Below, piece by piece: positions 27,392-37,078 of a stretch of 49,750 bases of DNA. The notes beneath the pieces were generated by a model. That model was not told the DNA's origin. It made no database searches and saw only the letters and a program-made list of their open reading frames with translations. Every line of letters begins with the position of its first letter. The stretch's first letter is position 1. Source of the stretch: Limnobacter sp. CACIAM 66H1. Its GTDB lineage: Bacteria; Pseudomonadota; Gammaproteobacteria; Burkholderiales; Burkholderiaceae_B. The stretch spans positions 1-49,750 of the forward strand of contig NZ_LUJK01000021.1 in assembly GCF_001601825.1 (NCBI RefSeq), written 5' to 3'. A program made the translations under genes and the position numbers.

Positions 27392-28696
27392 ATGACTGAA
27401 ACAACCACCACTGCCAGCTCACTCGAGAAAACCATTTCCTTGAAGCTGTCGGTTGAAAAAATCAATGCTGAAGTTGAAAAGCGCCTGAAAAAGGTGGCTC
27501 GTACAGCTCGCATGCCCGGTTTCCGCCCAGGTAAAGTGCCCATGAAAATGGTGGTACAAAACTATGGTCCCCAAGTGCATTCTGAAGTGTTGAACGATGA
27601 AATCGGTCGTACTTTCAGCGAAGAAGTTCAAAAGCAGGATCTGCGTGTGGCTGGTCAGCCCCGCATCGAAGCCGCCAAGGACGCCGCTGACGACGCTTTT
27701 GAGTTCAACGCCATTTTTGAAGTGTTCCCCGAAGTGAAGTTTGGTGACTTCGCTACATTGGAAATCGAGAAAACAGTGGTTGAAGTGTCCGACTCTGAAG
27801 TGGACAAAACCATTGAAATTCTGCGCAAGCAGCGCGCCAGTTTTGCTGAAGTAGACCGTGGCTCCGCTGAAGAAGACAAGGTAACTCTGGATTTCGTCGG
27901 TAAAATTGACGATGTCCCCTTCGACGGCGGCACAGCCGAAGACTTCTCGTTTGTAATCGGCAAGGGTCAAATGCTGCCTGAATTTGAAGCTGCGGCAAAA
28001 GGCTTGAAAAAAGGCGAAGAGAAAACGTTCGACCTGGCTTTCCCGGCCGATTACCACGGCAAGGACGTTGCAGGTAAAACTGCCCAGTTCACAATCACAA
28101 TCAAGAAAGTGGAAGGCACCCAGTTGCCTGAACTGAACGAAGAGTTCGCCAAGGCCATGGGCATCGCTGACGGTTCCCTGGAAAAGCTGCGTGAAGACGT
28201 GCGCGTGAACTTGAGCCGCGAAGTCAGCAACCGCACCAAGGCGCAAACCAAAGAAGCAGTCATGAATGCACTGTTGAAAGTGACTGAATTCGATGTGCCC
28301 AAAGCCCTTATTCAATCCGAAACCACCGAATTGGCCTCCCGTGCACGCCAGGACCTGAAGGCCCGTGGCATGCAAAACGTGGAAGAAATTCAGCTGCCCG
28401 AAGACATTTTTGCTGCACAAGCCGAGCGCCGTGTTCGCTTGGGCCTGATCGTGTCAGACTTGGTAAAAGAAAACAGCTTGCAAGCCAAACCCGAGCAGGT
28501 GCGTGCCTTCATCGAAGAGCAGGCACAAAGCTACGAGAACCCTGCGGAAGTGATGCAGTGGTATTTCCAGGATCGCGCCCGTTTGGCGGATGTGGAAGCG
28601 GTTATTCTGGAAGACAATGTGGTTGAATTCGCTTTGAGCAAATCCAAAGTGGTTGAAAAGAAATTGTCCTTTGACGAACTGATGGGAAATAAATAA
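27392..28696 (+). CDS. tig: Trigger factor (ribosome-bound chaperone, PPIase)
   Basis: Trigger factor binds the ribosome exit tunnel and shields nascent chains. The ribosome-binding signature is GFRPGKVPMKMV (residue 40 region). A FKBP-type PPIase domain follows (about 150-240; FVGKIDDVPFDGG, FPADYHGKDVAGK), then the helical C-terminal chaperone arms. ATG 27392 (MTETTTTASSLEKT) is chosen over an in-frame ATG ten codons upstream because it fits the family N-terminus. Length is 434 aa. The stop is directly followed by the clpP ATG, so the two are coupled. Confidence 0.96.
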   Translation: MTETTTTASSLEKTISLKLSVEKINAEVEKRLKKVARTARMPGFRPGKVPMKMVVQNYGPQVHSEVLNDEIGRTFSEEVQKQDLRVAGQPRIEAAKDAADDAFEFNAIFEVFPEVKFGDFATLEIEKTVVEVSDSEVDKTIEILRKQRASFAEVDRGSAEEDKVTLDFVGKIDDVPFDGGTAEDFSFVIGKGQMLPEFEAAAKGLKKGEEKTFDLAFPADYHGKDVAGKTAQFTITIKKVEGTQLPELNEEFAKAMGIADGSLEKLREDVRVNLSREVSNRTKAQTKEAVMNALLKVTEFDVPKALIQSETTELASRARQDLKARGMQNVEEIQLPEDIFAAQAERRVRLGLIVSDLVKENSLQAKPEQVRAFIEEQAQSYENPAEVMQWYFQDRARLADVEAVILEDNVVEFALSKSKVVEKKLSFDELMGNK

Positions 28697-29365
28697 ATGA
28701 TGTGGAACCCTCGCTCTATGACTAACAACATGAACAATTCTGGTGCGCTTGAAACCCAGGGCAATATGTACGTGCCCATGGTGATTGAGCAAAGTGGTCG
28801 GGGCGAGCGGGCCTATGACATTTATTCGCGCTTGCTTAAAGAGCGCGTTATTTTCCTGGTGGGGCCGATCAACGACCAAATGGCCAACGTCATCGTGGCG
28901 CAAATGTTGTTCCTCGAAAGCGAAAACCCCGACAAAGACATTGCGCTGTATATCAACAGCCCGGGTGGTTCTGTGTCAGCGGGCATGGCCATTTACGACA
29001 CCATGCAGTTCATCAAACCCGATGTTTCAACTCTTTGTACAGGCCTGGCGGCCAGCATGGGCGCGTTCTTGTTGTCTTCGGGCACCAAGGGCAAGCGTTT
29101 TTCCCTGCCCAACAGCCGAATCATGATTCACCAGCCTCTGGGTGGCGTGCAGGGTCAGGCATCCGACATTGAAATTCATGCCAAGGAAATCTTGTATTTG
29201 CGCGAAAAATTGAATGGAATACTGGCTGAGAACACAGGCAAGACCATCGAAGAGATTGCGCGCGACACAGATCGTGATAACTTTATGGGTGCAGACTCTG
29301 CCAAAGAGTATGGCTTGATTGACGACGTGCTGAAGCACCGTGTGCCACCGGCCGACAAGAAGTAA
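28697..29365 (+). CDS. clpP: ATP-dependent Clp protease proteolytic subunit ClpP
   Basis: This is the serine-protease barrel of the ClpXP machine. The catalytic residues are Ser120 ([11 protein letters not shown]) and His145 ([10 protein letters not shown]), with the Asp in the C-terminal YGLIDDV region. The N-terminus to about residue 28 is Asn/Met-rich and is probably a propeptide removed before assembly. Length is 222 aa. Alternative ATGs lie at residues 8 and 12. It is 64 bp upstream of clpX in the conserved tig-clpP-clpX order. Confidence 0.96.
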   Translation: MMWNPRSMTNNMNNSGALETQGNMYVPMVIEQSGRGERAYDIYSRLLKERVIFLVGPINDQMANVIVAQMLFLESENPDKDIALYINSPGGSVSAGMAIYDTMQFIKPDVSTLCTGLAASMGAFLLSSGTKGKRFSLPNSRIMIHQPLGGVQGQASDIEIHAKEILYLREKLNGILAENTGKTIEEIARDTDRDNFMGADSAKEYGLIDDVLKHRVPPADKK

Positions 29366-29398
29366 CTGCAGTAACATTAAAACCTGGATTTCTTGATT

Positions 29399-29415
29399 GC
29401 CCCTGCGGGGGCTTT
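29399..29415 (+). other. Small hairpin between clpP and clpX
   Basis: GCCCC (29399-29403) and GGGGC (29408-29412) form a short stem followed by TTT. It lies 18 bp before the clpX start. It may be a weak attenuator or a processing site that adjusts clpX relative to clpP; it is too weak for a confident terminator call. Confidence 0.3.
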
Positions 29416-29429
29416 CCAGAGGATAAAAG

Positions 29430-30701
<1,272 letters not shown>

Positions 30702-30739
30702 TGCCAAAAGCAACATCAAAACAGATTGCAAAATGATTA

Positions 30740-30774
30740 AAAAAGCCCAACTCCACGGTTGGGCTTTTTCTTTT
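30740..30774 (+). terminator. Rho-independent terminator after clpX
   Basis: A 12-bp stem AAAAAGCCCAAC (30740-30751) / GTTGGGCTTTTT (30758-30769) with a 6-nt loop runs into further T residues. It lies 39 bp after clpX and ends the tig-clpP-clpX transcript. The A/T-symmetric stem may also work on the other strand. Confidence 0.92.
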
Positions 30775-30806
30775 CAGTGGTATTGTTTATTTGTCGTGAA
30801 ATAAAG

Positions 30807-30833
30807 CTTGAATAAGCGCGTTTTAACCCCACT
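30807..30833 (+). promoter_or_regulatory. Sigma-32 (heat-shock) type promoter of lon
   Basis: CTTGAA (30807-30812) and CCCCACT (30827-30833) are separated by 14 bp, close to the RpoH consensus CTTGAA-N(11-16)-CCCCAT. It lies between the clpX terminator and the lon start, where a heat-shock promoter is expected for this protease. Confidence 0.7.
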
Positions 30834-30863
30834 GTAGGGTTATGCATTTAATAGGTGATTCAT

Positions 30864-33272
30864 ATGTCAGCAACTAACGTGCTTCCGGAACAACCCATCG
30901 AATTGTCATTGCTCCCATTGCGAGATGTAGTGGTGTTCCCGCACATGGTAATTCCTCTTTTTGTGGGACGTCCAAAATCCATCAAAGCGCTGGAAATTGC
31001 GATGGAAACAGGCAAAAGTATTCTTCTGGTGGCGCAAAAATCAGCCACCAAGGATGAACCCAGCGACAAAGACATTTACAACATCGGCTGTGTGGCCAAT
31101 GTGCTTCAGATGCTGAAGTTGCCTGACGGCACCGTGAAGGTGTTGGTTGAGGGCGTGCAGCGTGCGCGCCTGACCAAAGTGACGGACGAAGGAACGCACT
31201 TCGCCGCTACAGCCATGCCTTTGCTGCCTGATCCTTCACAGAGCCCGGAAACTGAGGCCATGAAGCGTGCAGTGATGGCTCAGTTTGATTCTTACGTGAA
31301 ATTAAACAAGAAGATTCCTCCGGAAATTCTGACCTCATTGGCCAGCATTGAAGACATCGGCCGCCTTGCGGATACGATCGTCAGTCACTTGCCGTTGAAG
31401 CTGGAACAAAAGCAATCGATTTTGGAAACCTTCAGCATTGCTCAGCGCCTGGAAGCGTTGTTGTCCCAACTGGAAACCGAGATCGATATTCTTCAGGTGG
31501 AAAAGCGCATCCGTGGTCGTGTAAAGCGCCAAATGGAGAAGAGCCAGCGCGAGTACTACCTGAACGAGCAGGTTAAGGCCATTCAGAAAGAGTTGGGTGA
31601 GGGCGAAGACGGCGCCGACATGGAGGAGCTTGAAAAGCGAATCAAGGCTGCGCGCATGCCCAAAGAAGCCCTTAAAAAAGCTGAAGCGGAATTGAAGAAG
31701 CTCAAGCTGATGTCACCCATGTCTGCTGAAGCCACCGTGATTCGCAATTACATTGACGTTCTGGTCGGTTTGCCCTGGAAGAAAAAAACCAAAATCAACA
31801 ATGATTTGGCCAATGCCGAGAAGGTATTGGACGAGGATCATTATGGTTTGGAAAAAGTGAAAGAGCGCATTGTGGAATACCTCGCGGTTCAGCAGCGTGT
31901 TGACAAACTGAAGGCACCTATTCTTTGTCTGGTAGGCCCCCCCGGTGTTGGTAAAACCTCGCTTGGACAATCAGTGGCCAAGGCAACGAACCGCAAATTT
32001 GTACGCATGGCTTTGGGTGGTGTGCGAGATGAAGCTGAAATTCGTGGTCACCGCAAAACCTATATCGGGTCTATGCCGGGCAAGGTACTGAACAGCATTA
32101 CGAAAGTAGGTGTTCGCAATCCGCTGTTTTTGCTGGATGAGATCGACAAGATGGGACAGGACTTCCGTGGTGATCCTGCATCGGCCTTGTTGGAAGTACT
32201 GGATCCTGAGCAGAACAGCACCTTTGTAGATCATTACGTGGAAGTGGAATACGACTTGAGCGATGTGATGTTTGTCGCCACTGCGAACTCCTTGAACATT
32301 CCTCATGCGCTGCTTGACCGGATGGAAGTGATTCGCCTGAGCGGATACACCGAAGACGAGAAGGTGAATATCACTCAAAAGTATTTGCTGCCCAAGCAGT
32401 TGAAAAACAACGGCGTGAAAGACGAAGAGTTGAGCGTCTCCGAAGCAGCCATTCGCGATGTGATTCGCTATTACACTCGTGAGGCTGGTGTGCGCGGACT
32501 CGAGCGTGAAATGTCCAAGATTTGCCGCAAGGTTGTGCGTCAAATGGTGTTGGGAAAAAACGAAAAGAAAGTGCAGGTTACACCCAAGAACCTCGATAAG
32601 TTTTTGGGCGTTCGTCGGTTCAATTTCGGCATGGCTGAGAAAGAAAACCAGGTCGGTCAAGTCACCGGTTTGGCCTGGACAGAAGTGGGTGGTGAATTGT
32701 TGACCATCGAAACTGTGTCCATGCCAGGCAAGGGAAATGTGATTCGAACAGGTTCTCTCGGTGACGTGATGAAAGAATCGGTGGAGGCTGCCCGATCGGT
32801 GGTACGCGCACGCGCAAATCGATTGGGAATTCACAACGATGCGTTTGAGAAGCGTGACATTCACGTGCACGTTCCCGAAGGTGCCACACCGAAAGATGGG
32901 CCCTCAGCTGGTATTGCGATGACTACTGCATTGGTGTCGACTTTGACGAATATGCCGGTGCGTTCTGACGTTGCAATGACTGGTGAAATTACTCTTCGTG
33001 GTGAAGTGTTGGGTATCGGTGGCTTGAAGGAAAAGCTGCTGGCCGCGCATCGCGGAGGAATTAAAACAGTGCTGATTCCCGAAGAAAACGTGAAGGATTT
33101 GGCGGAAATTCCAGCCAATGTGAAGAACAGTCTGGAGATTATTCCGGTGAAATGGATTGATCAAGTGTTGCAACATGCTTTGGAATCGCTTCCAGAGCCA
33201 GTCTCAGAGCCAGCCGAGGTGATCGCAGGTAAAGCTGACGAGGCAAGTGCAAACCCCAGTGTAAAGCACTGA
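30864..33272 (+). CDS. lon: ATP-dependent Lon protease
   Basis: Lon is a cytosolic AAA+ serine protease degrading misfolded and regulatory proteins. An N-terminal LAN domain (LLPLRDVVVFPHMVIPLFVGR) and coiled-coil segment come first. Then Walker A GPPGVGKTSLG, Walker B LFLLDEIDK, and the C-terminal protease domain with the Ser681 (DGPSAG) and Lys724 (GLKEKLLAAHRGG) dyad. ATG 30864 (MSATNVLPEQ) is chosen; an in-frame GTG lies three codons upstream. It gives 802 aa. It is monocistronic, between a sigma-32-like promoter and a strong terminator. Confidence 0.97.
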   Translation: MSATNVLPEQPIELSLLPLRDVVVFPHMVIPLFVGRPKSIKALEIAMETGKSILLVAQKSATKDEPSDKDIYNIGCVANVLQMLKLPDGTVKVLVEGVQRARLTKVTDEGTHFAATAMPLLPDPSQSPETEAMKRAVMAQFDSYVKLNKKIPPEILTSLASIEDIGRLADTIVSHLPLKLEQKQSILETFSIAQRLEALLSQLETEIDILQVEKRIRGRVKRQMEKSQREYYLNEQVKAIQKELGEGEDGADMEELEKRIKAARMPKEALKKAEAELKKLKLMSPMSAEATVIRNYIDVLVGLPWKKKTKINNDLANAEKVLDEDHYGLEKVKERIVEYLAVQQRVDKLKAPILCLVGPPGVGKTSLGQSVAKATNRKFVRMALGGVRDEAEIRGHRKTYIGSMPGKVLNSITKVGVRNPLFLLDEIDKMGQDFRGDPASALLEVLDPEQNSTFVDHYVEVEYDLSDVMFVATANSLNIPHALLDRMEVIRLSGYTEDEKVNITQKYLLPKQLKNNGVKDEELSVSEAAIRDVIRYYTREAGVRGLEREMSKICRKVVRQMVLGKNEKKVQVTPKNLDKFLGVRRFNFGMAEKENQVGQVTGLAWTEVGGELLTIETVSMPGKGNVIRTGSLGDVMKESVEAARSVVRARANRLGIHNDAFEKRDIHVHVPEGATPKDGPSAGIAMTTALVSTLTNMPVRSDVAMTGEITLRGEVLGIGGLKEKLLAAHRGGIKTVLIPEENVKDLAEIPANVKNSLEIIPVKWIDQVLQHALESLPEPVSEPAEVIAGKADEASANPSVKH

Positions 33273-33296
33273 TATCAATCGTTATTTTAAATCAGC

Positions 33297-33327
33297 CTCC
33301 GCACGAAAATGCGGAGGTTTTTTTTTT
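33297..33327 (+). terminator. Rho-independent terminator after lon
   Basis: An 8-bp perfect stem CCTCCGCA (33297-33304) / TGCGGAGG (33310-33317), loop CGAAA, is followed by ten T residues, 25 bp after the lon stop. Confidence 0.95.
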
Positions 33328-33387
33328 GTGCATCGCGGAAACCCGCACCAGGCCTTAAAAATAAGGGTTATCCGCCCGCAAAATGTG

Positions 33388-33416
33388 TTGACAGCTAGGT
33401 TTCAGCCATGTCTAAA
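33388..33416 (+). promoter_or_regulatory. Sigma-70 promoter of hupB
   Basis: Consensus TTGACA (33388-33393), a 17-bp spacer and TCTAAA (33411-33416, 4/6). The start point would be near 33423, giving a leader of about 65 nt that contains the hairpin at 33438-33460. Confidence 0.65.
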
Positions 33417-33437
33417 TTAAGAACTGGAAGCAACGTG

Positions 33438-33460
33438 GTGCCTGTTTTTGGGCACTTTTT
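33438..33460 (+). terminator. Terminator-like hairpin inside the hupB leader
   Basis: GTGCC (33438-33442) pairs with GGCAC (33451-33455) across a T-rich 8-nt loop and is followed by TTTTT. It lies between the predicted promoter and the hupB start codon, so it could attenuate hupB or release a short leader RNA. The stem is only 5 bp. Confidence 0.4.
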
Positions 33461-33487
33461 ATTTGTCACCATGAGGGGGCTTTTTAC

Positions 33488-33760
33488 ATGAATAAAACCG
33501 AACTGATCGATCAAATTGCTGAGTCAGCAGAAATCTCCAAAGCGGCCGCTGGTCGTGCACTGGATGCAATGATTGCTGCTGTCAAAACTACCTTGAAAAA
33601 AGGTGGTTCAGTAACTTTGGTTGGTTTTGGAACCTTTGCTGTTGGCAAGCGTGCTGCACGCAGCGGCCGTAACCCACGCACTGGCGCAACAATCAAAATC
33701 AAGGCAGCCAAGGTGCCCAAGTTCCGTCCTGGCAAAGCCCTGAAAGACGCAGTAAATTAA
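33488..33760 (+). CDS. hupB: DNA-binding protein HU (HupB)
   Basis: This 90-aa histone-like nucleoid protein binds and bends DNA without strong sequence preference. The start [27 protein letters not shown] forms the dimerising helices. [26 protein letters not shown] is the beta-arm with the conserved Arg-Asn-Pro that intercalates in the minor groove, and [12 protein letters not shown] is the HU C-terminus. AGGGGG lies 9 bp before ATG 33488. It stands between lon and ppiD with the two tRNA genes interposed, a conserved order apart from the tRNAs. It is HU rather than IHF, judging by the C-terminus. Confidence 0.97.
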   Translation: MNKTELIDQIAESAEISKAAAGRALDAMIAAVKTTLKKGGSVTLVGFGTFAVGKRAARSGRNPRTGATIKIKAAKVPKFRPGKALKDAVN

Positions 33761-33786
33761 ATTTAAATTTTTTTTGACAAAAGGTA

Positions 33787-33814
33787 TTGCAGGCCGAGTT
33801 AATTTGTATATAAT
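33787..33814 (+). promoter_or_regulatory. Promoter of the tRNA-Val/tRNA-Asp operon
   Basis: A perfect TATAAT (33809-33814) has a weak TTGCAG (33787-33792) 16 bp upstream. A perfect TTGACA at 33774 is too far (29 bp) to pair with it. The first tRNA starts 54 bp downstream of the -10. Confidence 0.5.
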
Positions 33815-33867
33815 TGCGGTCTTGGCTGATTCGCAGCAAGACAAACACTAGTAAAACAGTGAGCGTC

Positions 33868-33943
33868 GGGTGCTTAGCTCAGTTGGTAGAGCGGAGCCCT
33901 TACAAGGCTTAGGTCGGGAGTTCGAGCCTCTCAGCACCCACCA
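33868..33943 (+). tRNA. tRNA-Val (UAC anticodon)
   Basis: The acceptor GGGTGCT/AGCACCC, D-stem GCTC/GAGC, anticodon stem GAGCC/GGCTT with loop CTTACAA (anticodon TAC), T-arm GAGTTCGAGCCTC and encoded CCA are all present. Length is 76 nt. It lies 25 bp before tRNA-Asp. Confidence 0.95.
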
Positions 33944-33968
33944 ACAATGCGAAACAGCAACCAACTCT

Positions 33969-34045
33969 GGAGTGGTAGTTCAGTTGGTTAGAATACCGGC
34001 CTGTCACGCCGGGGGTCGCGGGTTCGAGCCCCGTCCACTCCGCCA
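33969..34045 (+). tRNA. tRNA-Asp (GUC anticodon)
   Basis: The acceptor GGAGTGG/CCACTCC, discriminator G, anticodon loop CTGTCAC (anticodon GTC) and T-arm GCGGGTTCGAGCCCCGT are present, with CCA encoded. Length is 77 nt. It is co-transcribed with tRNA-Val. Confidence 0.95.
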
Positions 34046-34048
34046 AAC

Positions 34049-34078
34049 AAAAAAGGGAATCTTCGGATTCCCTTTTTT
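34049..34078 (+). terminator. Rho-independent terminator after tRNA-Asp
   Basis: A 13-bp stem AAAAAAGGGAATC / GATTCCCTTTTTT is closed by a TTCG tetraloop, an exceptionally stable form. It begins 4 bp after the CCA end. Confidence 0.95.
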
Positions 34079-34189
34079 CATTTCCACAGTCATTCATTTC
34101 CAACCCCGGCCGCGCCCCACACGGTTTTCCGGTGTGTACCTTCAGGTATAGTATTCGCTTGTTGTTCAACACTAAATCACCTACAAAAC

Positions 34190-36094
34190 ATGTTTGAATT
34201 CATCCGAAACAATCAGAAGATCATGCAGTTTGTGCTGCTGCTGTTTATTGCACCCGCATTTGCCTTGTTTGGTCTTGAGGGGTACAACACTGTCAGCGCT
34301 GACGCAAACGCGCTGGCGATTGTGGGCGACTATCCAATTACCCAGGAAGAGTTCGATCAGGTCAAGCGTGAGCGCATTGAAGAAGCACGTGCGCAGTCTG
34401 GCGACAACTTTGATCCCAAGGTGTTTGAATCACCAGAAATCAATCGCCAATTGTTGGATACATTGGTGCTTCAATACTTGCTCCAACAGTCGGTACAAAA
34501 GCAATATTTGACTGCGTCAGACAAAGCCTTGGCTGAGGACATCGCTCGTACCCCTTTGTTTCAGGTGGATGGCAAGTTCGATCTTGAAACCTACAAGCGT
34601 GAATTGGCTGCGCGCGGTCTAACGCCTACTCAACACGAGGCAAATGTGCGTTTTGGTTTGGCGCGAAACCAGGTGCTTGACCCGGTGTTGCGTGCTGCTT
34701 TTTTCCCGGAAACATTAAAAACCCAATTGGATGATGTGCAGCTGGCTGGCCGTGTTGTGCGCGTCAAGAACATTGATTTGGCCCCGTACTTCGCAAACGT
34801 CAGTATTACCGATGAGCAAATCAAGGCATTCTATGAAGCCAACAAAGCACAGTTTATGGCACCTCAACAGGCCGATGTTGAATACGTTGTGTTGTCGCCC
34901 GATACTATCAAATCGAAAATTGAAGTAAGCGATGCTGACATTGCTGCCTACTACGAACAAAACAAGGCCCGTTTTTCTACGCCTGAAGAACGTCGTGCCC
35001 GCCACATTTTGCTGGATGCCGAAAAGGAAGGTGCCTCTGCAGATGAGCTGAAGGCAGCGGCGGAAAAAGTACTGGCCGAGTTGAAAGCCAACCCATCGAA
35101 GTTTGCTGAACTTGCCAAGCAGTATTCAATCGACCCTGGCTCTGCAAACCAGGGAGGTGATCTCGGATTCTTCGGCAAAGGCGCGATGGTTCCCGAGTTT
35201 GAGCAAGCCGTTTTTTCTCAGAAGAAAGGTGAACTAAGCGGACTTGTGAAGAGCCAGTTTGGTTATCACATTGTTGAAGTAACCGACATTCGTGGTGGTG
35301 AGGTTCAAGCACTTGAGGAAGTAAAAACTCAAATTGCAGATGAAATCAAAAATCAAAAGATGACTGCTCAGTACGCCGATGCACAAGGGCGCTTCACCGA
35401 GTTGGTGTACGAGGGTGGACAGTCGTTTGAGAACGTGATCAAGGCACTTGGTGTGCAGGCACAAACATTCAATGGTTTGACGCAGGGTGCGACCAATGCT
35501 CCGGAAGTATTGAAAGACGCAAAGCTGATGGCAGAGATTTTTTCATCCGATTCGGTTGAAAACAAAAACAACACCAAGGCTGTGCAAGTGGGTGAGGCCA
35601 TGGTCTCTGCTCGCATCGTGAATTACACGGCTGCGGCTGCGCGCCCGTTGGACGAGATGAAACCAGTGATTCAGGCTCGCTTAAAGCAGGAGGAAGCTGC
35701 AAAGGCTGCGCTGAAAGACGCAGATGCTTTGGCTGCCAAGCTGGATAGTGAAAAGCCACAGGCCGGTTCTGATTTGTTGACCGGTTTTGCTGATTCAAGA
35801 ACCGTGTCCGCTTTGAGCGCGGAGGGCTTGCCCGGTTTGGTGGCCCAGTCCGTGTTGAACACAGGAGTGTCTGAACTACCCAAGGCCAAGGTGGTTGGAT
35901 TGGGTAACAATGGTTATGCGGTAGCATGGGTGGAAAGCAGTGCACCGTCTTCGGAAGTCAAAGCGAAAGCAGATCCGCAGGTGGTTCAGTACTACGAGAA
36001 TATTGCAGGGCAGGTGTATCAGGAAGCCTTGCTGCTGGCTGCACGCGATGCCATGAAAAAGCGTGTTGAAGTCGAGATCAAGAAGACGTTTTAA
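34190..36094 (+). CDS. ppiD: Membrane-anchored periplasmic folding factor PpiD (parvulin type)
   Basis: PpiD is tethered in the inner membrane near SecYEG and helps exported proteins fold. A short cytoplasmic start is followed by one membrane helix (about residues 11-30, IMQFVLLLFIAPAFALFGLEG) and a SurA-like N-terminal chaperone region. The parvulin domain lies at about 260-365 (RRARHILLDA, QYSIDPGSANQGGDLGFFGKGAMVPEFE, FGYHIVEVTDI), and a long C-terminal region follows. Length is 634 aa, typical for PpiD. It has no strong Shine-Dalgarno. It sits behind the tRNA terminator and so needs its own promoter. Confidence 0.93.
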   Translation: MFEFIRNNQKIMQFVLLLFIAPAFALFGLEGYNTVSADANALAIVGDYPITQEEFDQVKRERIEEARAQSGDNFDPKVFESPEINRQLLDTLVLQYLLQQSVQKQYLTASDKALAEDIARTPLFQVDGKFDLETYKRELAARGLTPTQHEANVRFGLARNQVLDPVLRAAFFPETLKTQLDDVQLAGRVVRVKNIDLAPYFANVSITDEQIKAFYEANKAQFMAPQQADVEYVVLSPDTIKSKIEVSDADIAAYYEQNKARFSTPEERRARHILLDAEKEGASADELKAAAEKVLAELKANPSKFAELAKQYSIDPGSANQGGDLGFFGKGAMVPEFEQAVFSQKKGELSGLVKSQFGYHIVEVTDIRGGEVQALEEVKTQIADEIKNQKMTAQYADAQGRFTELVYEGGQSFENVIKALGVQAQTFNGLTQGATNAPEVLKDAKLMAEIFSSDSVENKNNTKAVQVGEAMVSARIVNYTAAAARPLDEMKPVIQARLKQEEAAKAALKDADALAAKLDSEKPQAGSDLLTGFADSRTVSALSAEGLPGLVAQSVLNTGVSELPKAKVVGLGNNGYAVAWVESSAPSSEVKAKADPQVVQYYENIAGQVYQEALLLAARDAMKKRVEVEIKKTF

Positions 36095-36424
36095 TCTTGC
36101 AGGTATAGTGGATGCTGATGTGGTCGATTTGCAGCGCATCGCATCCCCGATTGACGTGGTTGTAGTTGATTTGCAGCGCGTCAGTCATTCTGCCTTGATC
36201 AAGTCGAATTCCCCTTTTTAAATCTGGCTCAGGGCATGCGAAACGCGAGCGCGTCTTCGCATCAGATCCTGGCGGATCGGCCCCTCGCTGCGAATCAAAA
36301 TGGGCGACTTGATCTTGAATCAGCAGAACGAAGTAACGCTGCTGCAAATCCAGACCTCACCTTAAGTCGCTTAGCGCACGCGTTAAAAGATAACGCGAAC
36401 TCGTATACGCTAACCGTAATATCT
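36095..36424. other. 330-bp intergenic region between ppiD and tesA
   Basis: No convincing gene is seen. It holds a 21-bp imperfect direct repeat, GTGGTCGATTTGCAGCGCATC (first letters at 36120) and its copy at 36162-36182, offset by 42 bp. The repeat could be read as coding on either strand, but the frames are short and lack starts with good ribosome sites. It is the space between two convergent genes, ppiD (+) and tesA (-), so no promoter is required. Confidence 0.5.
36120..36182. repeat. Two-copy direct repeat, 42-bp period
   Basis: Copies at 36120-36140 and 36162-36182 agree at 17 of 21 positions, including an unbroken GATTTGCAGCGC core. The 42-bp period equals four helical turns. Confidence 0.6.
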
Positions 36425-37078
36425 TTACTTCAATGTCGCTGAAAACGTTGGCCAAATATTTTCCAGAATTTTCGGTTGTGCTCCCGCATTTGGATGAATT
36501 CCATCTGCTTGAAACGCAGTGGGGTCTAGCGCGAAACCTTCCAGCATAAACGGCACCAAAGGCACCTTCTGTTTTCGTGCCACCTCTGGGAATGTGTCGC
36601 CAAAGCGGCGGGCATACGCTGGTCCGTAATTCGATGGAATTTGCATGCCAATCAGTACAGCCTGAGCGCCACTGCGCCGGGCTGCGACCAGCATATTGGT
36701 CAAGTTGTCTTTCATAGTGTCCAGGGACAGTCCGCGTAATCCATCGTTGGCGCCGAGTTCCAGAATCATGTGCGAGGGTGAATGTTGTTTTAGCAGGGCT
36801 GGCAAGCGTGTTTTCCCCCCGGCTGTTGTTTCACCTGACACCGACGCATTCACAACCTTGCAGTGCGGGAACTTTTCAGCCAAACGGCTCTCCATCAATG
36901 CGACCCAACCTTGTTCTTTGGGCAGACCATAGGCGGCCGAAAGGCTGTCTCCCATCACCAGAATTTTGCATTCCTGGCCTGTAGTTGCCGCAAAGCTGGA
37001 TACACTGGTCGACAAGCCAAAAGCAATAAAGCCAAACGCCAAGGTGTTTTTAATTTTTTTCGCAGTAAAGGCAAACAT
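36425..37078 (-). CDS. tesA: Periplasmic GDSL esterase / lysophospholipase TesA
   Basis: This is an SGNH-hydrolase with broad acyl-CoA thioesterase, arylesterase and lysophospholipase activity in the family. A signal peptide of about 30 residues ends SSFA-ATTG. Block I is GDSLSAAYG with Ser45, block II includes NASVSGETTAGG, block III is LELGANDGLRG with the conserved Asn, and block V is DGIHPNAGAQ with the Asp and His. Length is 217 aa. The start codon overlaps that of the divergent ABC ATPase gene, an arrangement like E. coli tesA/ybbA but tighter. Confidence 0.93.
   Translation of the reverse strand: MFAFTAKKIKNTLAFGFIAFGLSTSVSSFAATTGQECKILVMGDSLSAAYGLPKEQGWVALMESRLAEKFPHCKVVNASVSGETTAGGKTRLPALLKQHSPSHMILELGANDGLRGLSLDTMKDNLTNMLVAARRSGAQAVLIGMQIPSNYGPAYARRFGDTFPEVARKQKVPLVPFMLEGFALDPTAFQADGIHPNAGAQPKILENIWPTFSATLK

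Noticed and set aside
33774-33779. TTGACA as the -35 of the tRNA operon
   Set aside because: The spacing to the TATAAT at 33809 is 29 bp, far from 16-18 bp.
33870-34172. Frames on both strands across the tRNA-Val/tRNA-Asp pair
   Set aside because: They are translations of the tRNA genes (AERLELPT, GLEPATPGVTGRYSNQL patterns) and of the terminator.
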